DNA of 64,000 nucleotides from Micromonospora tulbaghiae (GTDB lineage Bacteria; Actinomycetota; Actinomycetes; Mycobacteriales; Micromonosporaceae). Under the pieces are notes generated by a model. It saw only the letters and a program-made list of their open reading frames with translations. It ran no database searches and had not been told where the DNA came from. The translations under genes and the position numbers were made by a program. The DNA lies in contig NZ_FMCQ01000003.1 of the NCBI RefSeq assembly GCF_900091605.1, forward strand, positions 714,836 through 778,835, in the 5' to 3' direction. The first letter of the stretch is position 1. Each line of letters begins with the position of its first letter. Shown in pieces: positions 33,897 to 41,179 of this stretch.

Positions 33897-35306
33897 GTGG
33901 TGCGACCGTGGCGGGTGGCGATCGTCGGTGGCGGGATCACCGGGCTGGCCGCCGCCGTCCGGTTGCGCGACCGGGCTCCCGAGGGCACCGAGATCACCGT
34001 GTACGAGCAGTCCGGCCGCCTCGGCGGGAAGCTGTTCACCGGTGAGCTGGCCGGTGGCCCGGTCGAGTTCGGCGCGGAGTCGTTCCTGATGCGCGACCCG
34101 GCCGGTGGCGAGTCGGCAGCGGTGACGCTGGCCCGCCGCCTCGGCCTGGACGAGGAGATCGTGCACCCCACGGTCGGGCAGGCGGCCCTGCTGGTCGACG
34201 GCACGTTGCGACCGGTGCCGGGCGGCACGCTCGTCGGCGTACCCGGGGATCTGGACAAGGTGGCGGCGGTGGCGCCGCCGGCCGCGGACGCCGACCGCGA
34301 CGCGGGCCGGCCGCTGCTGGCCGACGGCGAGGACACGTCGGTCGGTGAGCTGGTCCGCAAGCGTCTCGGTGACGCGGTGGTGGAGCGGCTGGTCGATCCG
34401 ATGCTCGGCGGTGTGTACGCCGGGCGGGCCGACGACCTGTCGCTGGTCACCACGATGCCGGCGCTGGCTCGCGCGGCCCGCTCCGAGCACACGCTGGTCG
34501 GGGCGGTACGCGCCGCGCAGGCCGCCGCGCCGCGCGCGCCGGGCGCCCCGGTCTTCGGCACCCTCGCCGGCGGGCTGAGCACGTTGGTCGAGGTGGCGGC
34601 GACGGCGAGCGGTGCGACGATCCGCCGGGGCGCCGCGGTACGCGAACTGCGCCGCACCCCGGACGGCTGGCGGCTCACCGTCGGGCCGACCCGCGACGCC
34701 GAGCACGTCGAGGCCGACGCGGTGCTGCTCGCGGTGCCGGCCCGCCCGGCCGCGCGGCTGCTCGCCGCCGCCGCGCCCGAGGTGGCCGACACGGTCGGCG
34801 CGCTCGACTACGCCAGCGTCGCCCTGATCACGCTGGCACTGCCAGGCCCGGCCCTGCCGGAGCTGTCCGGCTTCCTGGTGCCGGCCGGCGAAGGGCTGAC
34901 GATCAAGGCGTCCACGTTCTTCACCACCAAGTGGGGGCACCTGCGGCGGCCGGACGGGCTGGCGCTGGTGCGCGCCTCGGTCGGCCGGTACGGCGACGAG
35001 ACGTCGCTGCGGCTCACCGACGACGACCTGGCCGACACGGTGCACCGGGAGCTGTCGGCGGTGCTCGGCGCGCCGCTGCCGGCCCCGGTGGTCCGGCACG
35101 TGCAGCGGTGGGGTGGCGCGCTGCCGCAGTACACGCCGGGGCACACCGGCCGGGTGGCGGCGGTCCGGACGGCGCTGCGCGCCGCCCACCCGACGCTTGC
35201 AGTGGCCGGGGCCGGCTATGACGGCGTCGGCATTCCGGTCTGCGTCCGCTCCGGCGAGACGGCGGCCGAAGAGATCATCACGGCACTGGGAGGATCGGCA
35301 GCATGA
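33897..35306 (+). CDS. hemY: Coproporphyrinogen III / protoporphyrinogen oxidase (FAD-dependent)
   Basis: 469 residues of the HemY/HemG flavin oxidase family. The N-terminal dinucleotide fold is [20 protein letters not shown], followed by the FAD-linked [15 protein letters not shown]. Near the C-terminus, [19 protein letters not shown] is the second FAD-binding signature. With a ChdC downstream, the biologically relevant reaction in this phylum is oxidation of coproporphyrinogen III to coproporphyrin III (CgoX role), known from other monoderm bacteria. GGAGGAG lies just before the GTG. The stop overlaps the chdC ATG (ATGA). Confidence 0.93.
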   Translation: MVRPWRVAIVGGGITGLAAAVRLRDRAPEGTEITVYEQSGRLGGKLFTGELAGGPVEFGAESFLMRDPAGGESAAVTLARRLGLDEEIVHPTVGQAALLVDGTLRPVPGGTLVGVPGDLDKVAAVAPPAADADRDAGRPLLADGEDTSVGELVRKRLGDAVVERLVDPMLGGVYAGRADDLSLVTTMPALARAARSEHTLVGAVRAAQAAAPRAPGAPVFGTLAGGLSTLVEVAATASGATIRRGAAVRELRRTPDGWRLTVGPTRDAEHVEADAVLLAVPARPAARLLAAAAPEVADTVGALDYASVALITLALPGPALPELSGFLVPAGEGLTIKASTFFTTKWGHLRRPDGLALVRASVGRYGDETSLRLTDDDLADTVHRELSAVLGAPLPAPVVRHVQRWGGALPQYTPGHTGRVAAVRTALRAAHPTLAVAGAGYDGVGIPVCVRSGETAAEEIITALGGSAA

Positions 35307-36004
35307 CCGAGCAGACCAACGCGGCGCGGCTGCGGGAGCTCAACGAGACCATCCGCTACACCATGTGGTCGGTGTACCGGGCCACCAGCCCGCTGCCGTC
35401 GCTGCGGGAGAACGTCGTCGACGAGGTCGAGTCGCTCTTCACCGAGCTGGCCGGCAAGGACGTCACGATCCGGGGCACGTACGACGTGGCCGGGCTGCGC
35501 GCCGACGCCGACCTGATGATCTGGTGGCACTCGTCGTCCAGCGACGCGCTCCAGGACGCGTACCTGCGGTTCCGCCGCACCACGCTGGGCCGGGCGCTCA
35601 CCCCGGTCTGGTCGCAGATGGCGCTGCACCGCCCGGCCGAGTTCAACAAGAGCCACATCCCGGCGTTCCTGGCCGACGAGCAGCCGCGCTCCTACCTGTG
35701 CGTCTACCCGTTCGTGCGCTCGTACGAGTGGTACCTGCTGCCCGACGCCGAGCGGCGTGAGCTGCTGTCCGAGCACGGCAAGATGGCCCGCGGCTACCCG
35801 GACGTGCGGGCCAACACCGTCGCCTCGTTCGCGCTCGGCGACTACGAGTGGATGCTGGCGTTCGAGGCCGACGAGCTGCACCGGATCGTGGATCTCATGC
35901 GCGACCTGCGGGCCTCCGGCGCCCGCCGGCACGTGCGGGAGGAGATCCCGTTCTACACCGGCCGCCGCCGCCCGGTCGCCGACATCGTCAACTGCCTGGT
36001 CTGA
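35303..36004 (+). CDS. chdC: Coproheme decarboxylase (HemQ, chlorite-dismutase fold)
   Basis: 233 residues. It removes two propionates from coproheme III with peroxide to make heme b. Recognised from the dimeric alpha-beta barrel blocks [51 protein letters not shown] with the catalytic-Tyr region, [26 protein letters not shown], and the closing [12 protein letters not shown]. An iron-ligand His can be assigned to the HGKMARGYP region. It is coupled by a 4-base overlap to hemY. No ferrochelatase gene is visible nearby, so that step is encoded elsewhere. Confidence 0.95.
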   Translation: MTEQTNAARLRELNETIRYTMWSVYRATSPLPSLRENVVDEVESLFTELAGKDVTIRGTYDVAGLRADADLMIWWHSSSSDALQDAYLRFRRTTLGRALTPVWSQMALHRPAEFNKSHIPAFLADEQPRSYLCVYPFVRSYEWYLLPDAERRELLSEHGKMARGYPDVRANTVASFALGDYEWMLAFEADELHRIVDLMRDLRASGARRHVREEIPFYTGRRRPVADIVNCLV

Positions 36005-36011
36005 GGGGTGC

Positions 36012-36043
36012 CCGGCCGGGACCGCGCTCGCGGTCCCGGCCGG
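36012..36043. terminator. Stem-loop between convergent chdC and AA10 genes
   Basis: Perfect 15-bp arms (CCGGCCGGGACCGCG and its complement) with a 2-base loop, 8 bases after the chdC stop and 8 bases before the end of the opposing gene. Confidence 0.75.
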
Positions 36044-36050
36044 ATCCCGG

Positions 36051-37169
36051 TCAGGCGGTCGTCGTGCAGGACAGGATGCCGGGCACCGGGTTCGTCGCAC
36101 CGGCCGAGCCGGTGAAGCCGAACGAGGTGCTCGCACCCGGCGCGAGCGAGCCGTTGTAGGCCACGTTGCGTGCCGTCACCAGCGTTCCGCTCGTGGTCAC
36201 AGTGGCGTTCCACGCCGAGTTGACCTGCTGGCCGTTCTGGTAGTTCCAGCTCACCGACCAGCCGCGGATCGGTGAACCGCTGCCGTTGGTCACCTTCACC
36301 TCGGCCTGGAAGCCACCGCCCCACGAACCGGTGATCGCGTACGTCGCGGTGCAGCCACCGGCCGGGTTCGGCGTGCTCGGCGGCGGGCTGGTCGGCGGCG
36401 TGCTCGTCGGCGGGGTGCTGGTGGGCGGCGTGCTGGTCGGCGGGGTGGTCGGGGACGTCGTCGGCGACGGGCCGGACCCGCCGAAGTCCACGTCACTGCA
36501 CAGGTAGTAGGACTGGTCCAGGTGGCTGGCCTGCCAGATGGTGTAGACGATGTGCCGGCCGGTGCGGCCCGGCGCGTTCGCCGGGATCTGGATGGACACG
36601 CCGTCCACCTCACGCGTCCACTGGCTGGCCGGGGTGTTGCCGATCTGGCCGACCAGTTCCAGGTCGCTCCAGCGCAGCGGCGAGGTGAGCGCGTTGAAAC
36701 CCTGCTTGGTCACGTACACCCGGATGTAGTCGGCGCCGTGGCTGGCCTGGTCGAAGAACTTGACCCGGAAGCTGTTGGTGACCGGCACGGTCTTCCAGGC
36801 GCCGACGGTGTCGAGCGCGTTGTAGCGGCCGCTCTGGGTGCGGCCGCCGCTGCACAGCTGCCCGTCCGGGATGGCGCCCTGGTGGTTGCCGGCCACGCCC
36901 TCGCGGAACAGGCCGTTCCAGTTCCACATGGCGTTCGGGTCGGCCTGCCACGCCTGCCAGCACATCGGGTCCTGGGTGGCCATGGCCGGGTTCTGGAAGT
37001 CACCGCCCCAGCGCTGCCAGCAGCTGTAGGCGCGCGAGGCCGGGTCGACAACCGACCCGTGCGCCGAGGCCGGGCCGGAGAACGCGGTGGTGAGCAGCGC
37101 CGCCACCACCGCGCAGACGGCGATGATCGCCGCCGCGAGCGGCAAGGGGCGGCGGTACGGAGTGGACAT
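36051..37169 (-). CDS. Secreted AA10 lytic polysaccharide monooxygenase with CBM2
   Basis: 372 residues. A signal peptide ends at GPASA, so the mature protein begins HGSVVDPASR, giving the N-terminal His of the copper histidine brace. The second brace His is in VAGNHQGAIPDGQLC. The AA10 domain spans about 38-225. A linker of repeated PPTST units leads to a CBM2 (about 270-372; CTATYAITGSWGGGFQAEV to the final Cys). The family oxidatively cleaves cellulose or chitin. Near the axial position the sequence reads DQSYYLCSDV, with Tyr where Phe is common. GGAGG lies six bases before the ATG; a longer in-frame start at 37280 would bury the signal peptide. Confidence 0.94.
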   Translation of the reverse strand: MSTPYRRPLPLAAAIIAVCAVVAALLTTAFSGPASAHGSVVDPASRAYSCWQRWGGDFQNPAMATQDPMCWQAWQADPNAMWNWNGLFREGVAGNHQGAIPDGQLCSGGRTQSGRYNALDTVGAWKTVPVTNSFRVKFFDQASHGADYIRVYVTKQGFNALTSPLRWSDLELVGQIGNTPASQWTREVDGVSIQIPANAPGRTGRHIVYTIWQASHLDQSYYLCSDVDFGGSGPSPTTSPTTPPTSTPPTSTPPTSTPPTSPPPSTPNPAGGCTATYAITGSWGGGFQAEVKVTNGSGSPIRGWSVSWNYQNGQQVNSAWNATVTTSGTLVTARNVAYNGSLAPGASTSFGFTGSAGATNPVPGILSCTTTA

Positions 37170-37274
37170 GGAAAGCCTCCGGGATGGGGTGTCGGTGCAC
37201 GACGCCCGGACTGTCGGGAGTTGCCCTCTCCCGCGTGGCGGCTCCGCCCGCACGCTGCCACAAAAAGCGACAAA

Positions 37275-37280
37275 CGTCAA
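37275..37280 (-). promoter_or_regulatory. Possible -35 hexamer for the AA10 gene
   Basis: TTGACG on the minus strand lies in an AT-rich patch at the end of the upstream acetyltransferase gene. A -10 at the usual spacing (CAGCGT) is poor, so support is weak. Confidence 0.25.
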
Positions 37281-37720
37281 TTAGTCGGGTCACGGCGCAT
37301 CGGGGTGTGCGGGATGCCGTCCTCGACGTAGCCGGGGCCGCTGACCTCGAAGCCGAGCCCCGCGTAGAAGCCGACCAGGTGCGTCTGCGCGTCGAGCACG
37401 CACGGCCGGTCACCCACCACGGCCAGGGCCTCGGTCATCAGCGCGCCGGCCAGGCCCGCGCCGCGGGCCGCCGACGCCACCACCACCCGCCCGATCCGCG
37501 CCACGCCGCCGGGGTCGGCCAGGATCCGCAGGTACGCGACCACAACGTCGTCGCTGCTCAGCCACAGGTGGCGGGTGCCGGGTTCGACGTCCCGGCCGTC
37601 CAGCTCCGGGTACGGGCAGGACTGCTCGACCACGAACACGTCGATGCGCAGCCGGAGCAGGTCGTGGAAGGTGCGGGCGTCCAGGTCGGCGAAGCCGGCC
37701 AGGTGGGACTCGACGGGCAT
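37277..37720 (-). CDS. ElaA-like GNAT acetyltransferase
   Basis: 147 residues, matching the ElaA branch of GNAT proteins: DLLRLRIDVFVVEQSCPYPELDG near the N-terminus (the conserved R-x-VFVVEQxCPYxExDG block), DPGGVARIGRVVVASAARG with the acetyl-CoA loop RGAGLAGALM, and VGFYAGLGFEVSGPGYVEDGIPH at the end. Substrate unknown. The ATG has TACCCT exactly six bases upstream and no ribosome binding site, so the mRNA is probably leaderless. Confidence 0.9.
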   Translation of the reverse strand: MPVESHLAGFADLDARTFHDLLRLRIDVFVVEQSCPYPELDGRDVEPGTRHLWLSSDDVVVAYLRILADPGGVARIGRVVVASAARGAGLAGALMTEALAVVGDRPCVLDAQTHLVGFYAGLGFEVSGPGYVEDGIPHTPMRRDPTN

Positions 37721-37726
37721 CGGCCC

Positions 37727-37732
37727 AGGGTA
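37727..37732 (-). promoter_or_regulatory. -10-like hexamer for the ElaA-like gene, leaderless spacing
   Basis: TACCCT on the minus strand, six bases before the ATG. Confidence 0.45.
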
Positions 37733-37808
37733 GGCGGCGCGTCTCCGGCTGCTCGTGCTCCCCCTGGCGCGACATGTCGACCCGGCGCGCGCCGGGCCGG
37801 CGCGGTTG

Positions 37809-38486
37809 TCAGTCCCTGGACGCGCGCAGCCCGGCGGCGGTGGCGGTGACGGCGCGCTCGAACCAGGTGCCGGTGTCGGCCGCCGAGCGGGTCCAGACCG
37901 CGACGCACTGGGTCACCCGGCCCCGGTGCAGGCAGCCGTAGCGGTGCGGGAAGCGGGCGCCGTCGGGCACCGTCATGGTCGCCGACACCACGCGGCCCGG
38001 CACGCCCAGCCCGGCGGGCAGGTCCGCTGCGGTGTGGCCGGCGGTCACCTGGCCGTCCTCCTCGTCGCGCTCGCACGCCTCCAGCACGCCGAAGATCTGC
38101 CGTACCGCGTCCGCGGCCGTCGGCTCGTCCGGGTAGACCACGGTCTCCTGGGCGATCTCGACGAACTCGGCGGCCGGGGTTCCCTGCGGCGTGACGAAGA
38201 CCCGGGTGGACACGACCAGCCGCCGGTCGAGCAGGGGCAGCGGGCGACCGCACACGACACCGTCGGAGTCGAGCCGCTCACTGGCGTGCTCGGGTTCCTC
38301 GGCCAGGCCGGCCAGGCTGCCGGTCGCGGCGTACCGGTCGCGCAGCGCCGCGGCGGCGCCGCCGTCGGTGGGCGAGGGCGCGGCGAGCGCCGGATCGGGG
38401 GCGGTCGTGGCGCTCGGCTCGGTGGCGGGAGAGCAGCCCGCGAGGACGGCGACGAGTGCCGCCGCGATGATCAACCGTCGGGTCAC
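37809..38486 (-). CDS. Putative lipoprotein, unknown function
   Basis: 225 residues. The signal peptide TRRLIIAAALVAVLAGCS has a good lipobox (LAGC, Cys 18). After a Pro/Ala-rich spacer comes a soluble domain with four Cys (VVCGRPL, EACERDE, YGCLHRG, TQCVAVW), possibly two disulfides on the outer face of the membrane. The layout resembles sensor-domain lipoproteins of actinobacteria, but I do not recognise the family. The GTG start has TAGCAT six bases upstream and no ribosome binding site. Confidence 0.82.
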   Translation of the reverse strand: MTRRLIIAAALVAVLAGCSPATEPSATTAPDPALAAPSPTDGGAAAALRDRYAATGSLAGLAEEPEHASERLDSDGVVCGRPLPLLDRRLVVSTRVFVTPQGTPAAEFVEIAQETVVYPDEPTAADAVRQIFGVLEACERDEEDGQVTAGHTAADLPAGLGVPGRVVSATMTVPDGARFPHRYGCLHRGRVTQCVAVWTRSAADTGTWFERAVTATAAGLRASRD

Positions 38487-38492
38487 GGATGG

Positions 38493-38498
38493 ATGCTA
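38493..38498 (-). promoter_or_regulatory. -10-like hexamer for the lipoprotein gene, leaderless spacing
   Basis: TAGCAT on the minus strand, six bases before the GTG start at 38486. Confidence 0.45.
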
Positions 38499-38564
38499 GT
38501 CAGAGATCGACTCCGACGGTGTCCCCGGAGCACGGCCCGCCCCTGGGCGTGGCCGAACCACGCG

Positions 38565-38825
38565 TCAGGCGGGGCGGGCGCCGACCGCGTCGCGTACCTC
38601 GGCGCCCTGCTCGCCCTCGACGGCGCGGGCGCAGTGGGCGCAGCAGAAGAAGCGGCCGGAGACCTCGACGCCGTGCCCGACGATCTTGATCTGGCAGTGC
38701 TCGCAGATCGGCGCCATCTTGTGCACCGCGCACTCGAAACAGTCGAACGTGTGCCGCGACCCGTCGACGGTGCGCACCTCGAACGCCATCCAGTAATCGT
38801 TGCCGCAAACCTCGCAGGCAGTCAT
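38565..38825 (-). CDS. Small Cys-rich metal-binding protein (prokaryotic metallothionein-like)
   Basis: 86 residues with nine Cys in paired groups: TACEVCGNDY, TFDCFECAVHKMAPICEHC and FFCCAHCA. The pattern resembles the prokaryotic metallothionein / zinc-ribbon proteins often encoded in actinobacteria, which bind Zn or other thiophilic ions in the cytoplasm. I chose the ATG giving MTACEVCGNDYW because the first Cys group follows directly and GGGGGTTTC lies just upstream; an in-frame ATG at 38876 would add 17 unrelated residues. Confidence 0.82.
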   Translation of the reverse strand: MTACEVCGNDYWMAFEVRTVDGSRHTFDCFECAVHKMAPICEHCQIKIVGHGVEVSGRFFCCAHCARAVEGEQGAEVRDAVGARPA

Positions 38826-38980
38826 GCGAAACCCCCCGAAAACGGACCTGTCATCCGAGAGTCGCGCAGACGACACCTTCGAGCAACCGGAACCGGCGAA
38901 CCTGATCCGGCCCCACGGCGAGTCGCTCCCGGCGTGTCGCGCGTTGACTCCTGTGACCGCCGAAAATCCCCGGAGGATTC

Positions 38981-39256
38981 GTGATCAAGCGCAACAAGCT
39001 CTTCGGCAACCAGACCCGGGTGACGTTCTCGCTGCCCCGGGACACGCCGGCCGGCGCGGTCAGCGTGGTCGGCTGCTTCAACGGCTGGGAGCCCGGCCGG
39101 CACGAGCTGGTGCCGCGGCGCGACGGCACCCGTACCGTGACGGTCCGGCTCGCGCCGGGGGAGTACCGCTTCCGTTACCTCGCCACCGGCGGGGTGTGGC
39201 TGGACGACGAGGCCGCCGACCAGGTGGACGAGGCCGGCGGCCTGCTGCGGCTGTGA
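38981..39256 (+). CDS. Stand-alone CBM48 / isoamylase early-set domain protein
   Basis: 91 residues making one immunoglobulin-like early-set domain: TRVTFSLPRDTPAGAVSVVG, CFNGWEPGRHELVPR and APGEYRFRYLATGG. Such domains usually sit beside glycoside hydrolase 13 catalytic domains and bind glycogen-like glucans; here no catalytic domain is attached. Small free-standing versions are common in actinobacteria and lack a known role. The GTG follows GGAGG by six bases. The sequence is complete at both ends, not a fragment of a larger gene. Confidence 0.85.
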   Translation: MIKRNKLFGNQTRVTFSLPRDTPAGAVSVVGCFNGWEPGRHELVPRRDGTRTVTVRLAPGEYRFRYLATGGVWLDDEAADQVDEAGGLLRL

Positions 39257-39264
39257 CGCCGCCG

Positions 39265-39675
39265 TCAGCCGGCGCCGGGCTCCAGCCGCACCGAGATCGA
39301 GTTGACGCAGTGCCGGGTGTCCTTCGGGGTGAAGCCCTCACCCTCGAAGACGTGCCCGAGGTGGCTGTCGCAGCGCGCGCAGCGGATCTCTACGCGCCGC
39401 ATCCCGAGCGTGTTGTCCGGGATCTCCTTGACCGCTCCCGGGATGGCGTCGTCGAAGCTCGGCCAGCCGCAGTGCGAGTCGAACTTGTCCTGGCTGCGGA
39501 ACAGTTCCAGCCCGCAGGCCCGGCAGTGGTAGACGCCGGGGGTCTTGGTGTCGACGTACTCACCGGTCCAGGGCGCCTCGGTGCCGGCCTCGCGGAGCAC
39601 CCGGAACTCCTCGGGGCTCAGCCGGACGCGCCATTCGTCCTCGGTACGGGGCAGTTCGTTGTCGGAAAGACTCAC
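39265..39675 (-). CDS. msrB: Peptide methionine-(R)-S-oxide reductase
   Basis: 136 residues. It repairs methionine-R-sulfoxide. Zinc-binding CxxC pairs are YHCRACGLELF and IRCARCDSHLGHVF, the catalytic Cys lies in DTRHCVNSISVRL, and HCGWPSF provides further active-site residues. The GTG start was chosen because TACCGT lies exactly six bases upstream (leaderless pattern) and the protein then begins VSLSDNELPRTEDEW as in related sequences. The in-frame ATG at 39711 would leave only 11 bases to the divergent gene. Confidence 0.93.
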   Translation of the reverse strand: MSLSDNELPRTEDEWRVRLSPEEFRVLREAGTEAPWTGEYVDTKTPGVYHCRACGLELFRSQDKFDSHCGWPSFDDAIPGAVKEIPDNTLGMRRVEIRCARCDSHLGHVFEGEGFTPKDTRHCVNSISVRLEPGAG

Positions 39676-39681
39676 CGCTCC

Positions 39682-39687
39682 ACGGTA
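39682..39687 (-). promoter_or_regulatory. -10-like hexamer for msrB, leaderless spacing
   Basis: TACCGT on the minus strand, six bases before the chosen GTG start. Confidence 0.45.
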
Positions 39688-39710
39688 CGTCGGGTGTCGG
39701 TGGCATCGCA

Positions 39711-39716
39711 TATGGT
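39711..39716 (+). promoter_or_regulatory. -10-like hexamer for the LigD-type polymerase gene
   Basis: TATGGT lies six bases before the ATG at 39723 and three before the alternative GTG at 39720, which favours the ATG if the transcript is leaderless. Confidence 0.45.
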
Positions 39717-39722
39717 CGCGTG

Positions 39723-40748
39723 ATGGCGGGCAGGAGCGCGGTCGAGGAGATCGAGGTAGCCGGGCACACGGTGCGGCTGAGCAGCCCCGATCGGGTGATC
39801 TTCCCGCAGCGCGGCTTCACGAAGGCCGACGTCTTCCGCTACTACCTCGCAGTCGGCGACGGGATCATGCGCGCCCTGCGCGACCGGCCCACCACGCTCC
39901 AGCGCTTCCCCGAGGGCATCGAGGGGGAGATGTTCTTCTCCAAGCGGGTGCCGCAGCGAGGCGTGCCCCCGTGGGTCCGCACCGCGCGGATCACCTTCCC
40001 CAGCGGCCGCCCGGCCGACGAGCTGTGCCCGGCCGACCTGGCGCACGTGGCCTGGGCGGCGCAGATGGGCACCGTGGTGTTCCACCCGTGGCCGGTGCGC
40101 GCTGCCGACACCGACCGCCCCGACGAGCTGCGCGTCGACCTCGATCCGCAACCCGGCACCGACTTCGCCGACGCGGTGACCGCCGCCGGTGAGCTGCGCG
40201 GGCTGCTCGACGAGCTGGGCGTGCCCGGCTGGCCGAAGACCTCCGGCGGCCGGGGCGTGCACGTCTACCTGCGGATCCAGCCGCGCTGGACGTTCGTGGA
40301 GGTGCGCCGGGCCACCATCGCGCTGGCCCGGGAGCTGGAACGCCGCCGCCCCGAGCTGGTCACCACCGCCTGGTGGAAGGAGGAGCGCGGCGAGCGGGTC
40401 TTCGTCGACTTCAACCAGACGGCGCGGGACCGCACCATCGCCTGCGCGTACTCGCTGCGCGCCAACGCCCGCGCCACCGTCTCCACCCCGGTCGACTGGG
40501 ACGAGCTGCCGCAAGTCGACCCGGACGACTTCCACCTGGGCACGGTGCCGGCCCGGTTCGCCGAGCGCGGCGACCCGCACGCCGGCATCGACGACGCCCC
40601 GTGGGACATCACGCCGCTGCTGGAGTGGGCCGAGCGGGACGCCGCGGACGGGCTGGGCGACATGCCGTACCCGCCGGAGTACCCGAAGATGCCCGGCGAG
40701 CCGAAGCGGGTCCAGCCCTCCAAGGACCGCGACCGCCCCCGCCCCTGA
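39723..40748 (+). CDS. LigD-type primase-polymerase (Prim-PolC-like), stand-alone
   Basis: 341 residues of the archaeo-eukaryotic primase fold seen in the polymerase module of LigD. Catalytic acids are in LRVDLDPQPGTDF (DxD) and RVFVDFNQTARDRT (third Asp). Nucleotide-binding blocks include KTSGGRGVHVYLRI and CAYSLRANARATVSTPVDWDEL. No ligase or nuclease domain is fused and no Ku gene is visible, so it is not a full end-joining protein. In mycobacteria such polymerases pair with LigC for gap filling in excision repair; a LigC-type ligase lies 13 kb away here. It diverges from msrB. Confidence 0.9.
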   Translation: MAGRSAVEEIEVAGHTVRLSSPDRVIFPQRGFTKADVFRYYLAVGDGIMRALRDRPTTLQRFPEGIEGEMFFSKRVPQRGVPPWVRTARITFPSGRPADELCPADLAHVAWAAQMGTVVFHPWPVRAADTDRPDELRVDLDPQPGTDFADAVTAAGELRGLLDELGVPGWPKTSGGRGVHVYLRIQPRWTFVEVRRATIALARELERRRPELVTTAWWKEERGERVFVDFNQTARDRTIACAYSLRANARATVSTPVDWDELPQVDPDDFHLGTVPARFAERGDPHAGIDDAPWDITPLLEWAERDAADGLGDMPYPPEYPKMPGEPKRVQPSKDRDRPRP

Positions 40749-41179
40749 CGCGCCGTCCCCTTGTCGGCGAGTGCGCGCGGCGTGCGCCGTGCTCGGGTGA
40801 CTGGGGCTCAGCCGGAGGCGGTGAGCAGGGCCCGGACCGAAGCGACGACGTGCCGAGGGCGGCGGTAGAGGTCGGTGGCCGTGTGTACCGCCACACCCGC
40901 CCACCCTCCCGCCCCGCCGCCCCTCCCGTCCGCCCCTGTGGACAGCCCTCGCCCGCTACCCCGGTGGATCCCGTCGATCTTGGAGTTGTGGTCGTTCCCA
41001 AAAGGCGCATGGAGCGCGTTCGAGGTGCCACAACTCCAAGATCGACGGGGAGGTGGGCGGGTGGGGCGGGGAGGGGGTGGGTGGGGACCGATAACGATCA
41101 TGTAACGGGCGCGAACCTTTTGGTGGGCGTCACTGCTCTCTCTCGGCATCGGCCCGCCGGGGCCAGGAGAGGACGTCGG
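40749..41179. other. Intergenic stretch with palindromic repeat and AT-richer leader
   Basis: 431 bases between the polymerase and FtsX operons. It holds repeat copy 3 and, at about 41088-41125, an unusually AT-rich patch (GATAACGATCATGTAACG) that may belong to the ABC operon promoter. No coding sequence is supported; minus-strand frames here have no start signal or codon bias. Confidence 0.55.
40970..41049. repeat. GATCTTG palindromic intergenic repeat, copy 3 (TTGG subtype, perfect arms)
   Basis: Arms of 22 bases pair perfectly (40970-40991 with 41028-41049) around a 36-base loop. The core from GATCTTGGAGTTGTGG to CCACAACTCCAAGATC is 68 bp (40976-41043); CCCGTC and GACGGG extend the pairing outward. 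Its 16-base arm is identical to copy 4 at 55268, although the loops differ. Confidence 0.85.

Noticed and set aside
36370..36460. Regular short repeats in the AA10 gene as a possible CRISPR or tandem element
   Set aside because: They encode the PPTST linker between the catalytic domain and the CBM2, in frame and with degenerate codons.
39720..40748. A complete non-homologous end-joining locus
   Set aside because: The polymerase has no fused ligase or phosphoesterase domain and no Ku gene is visible; a Prim-PolC-like repair role fits better.
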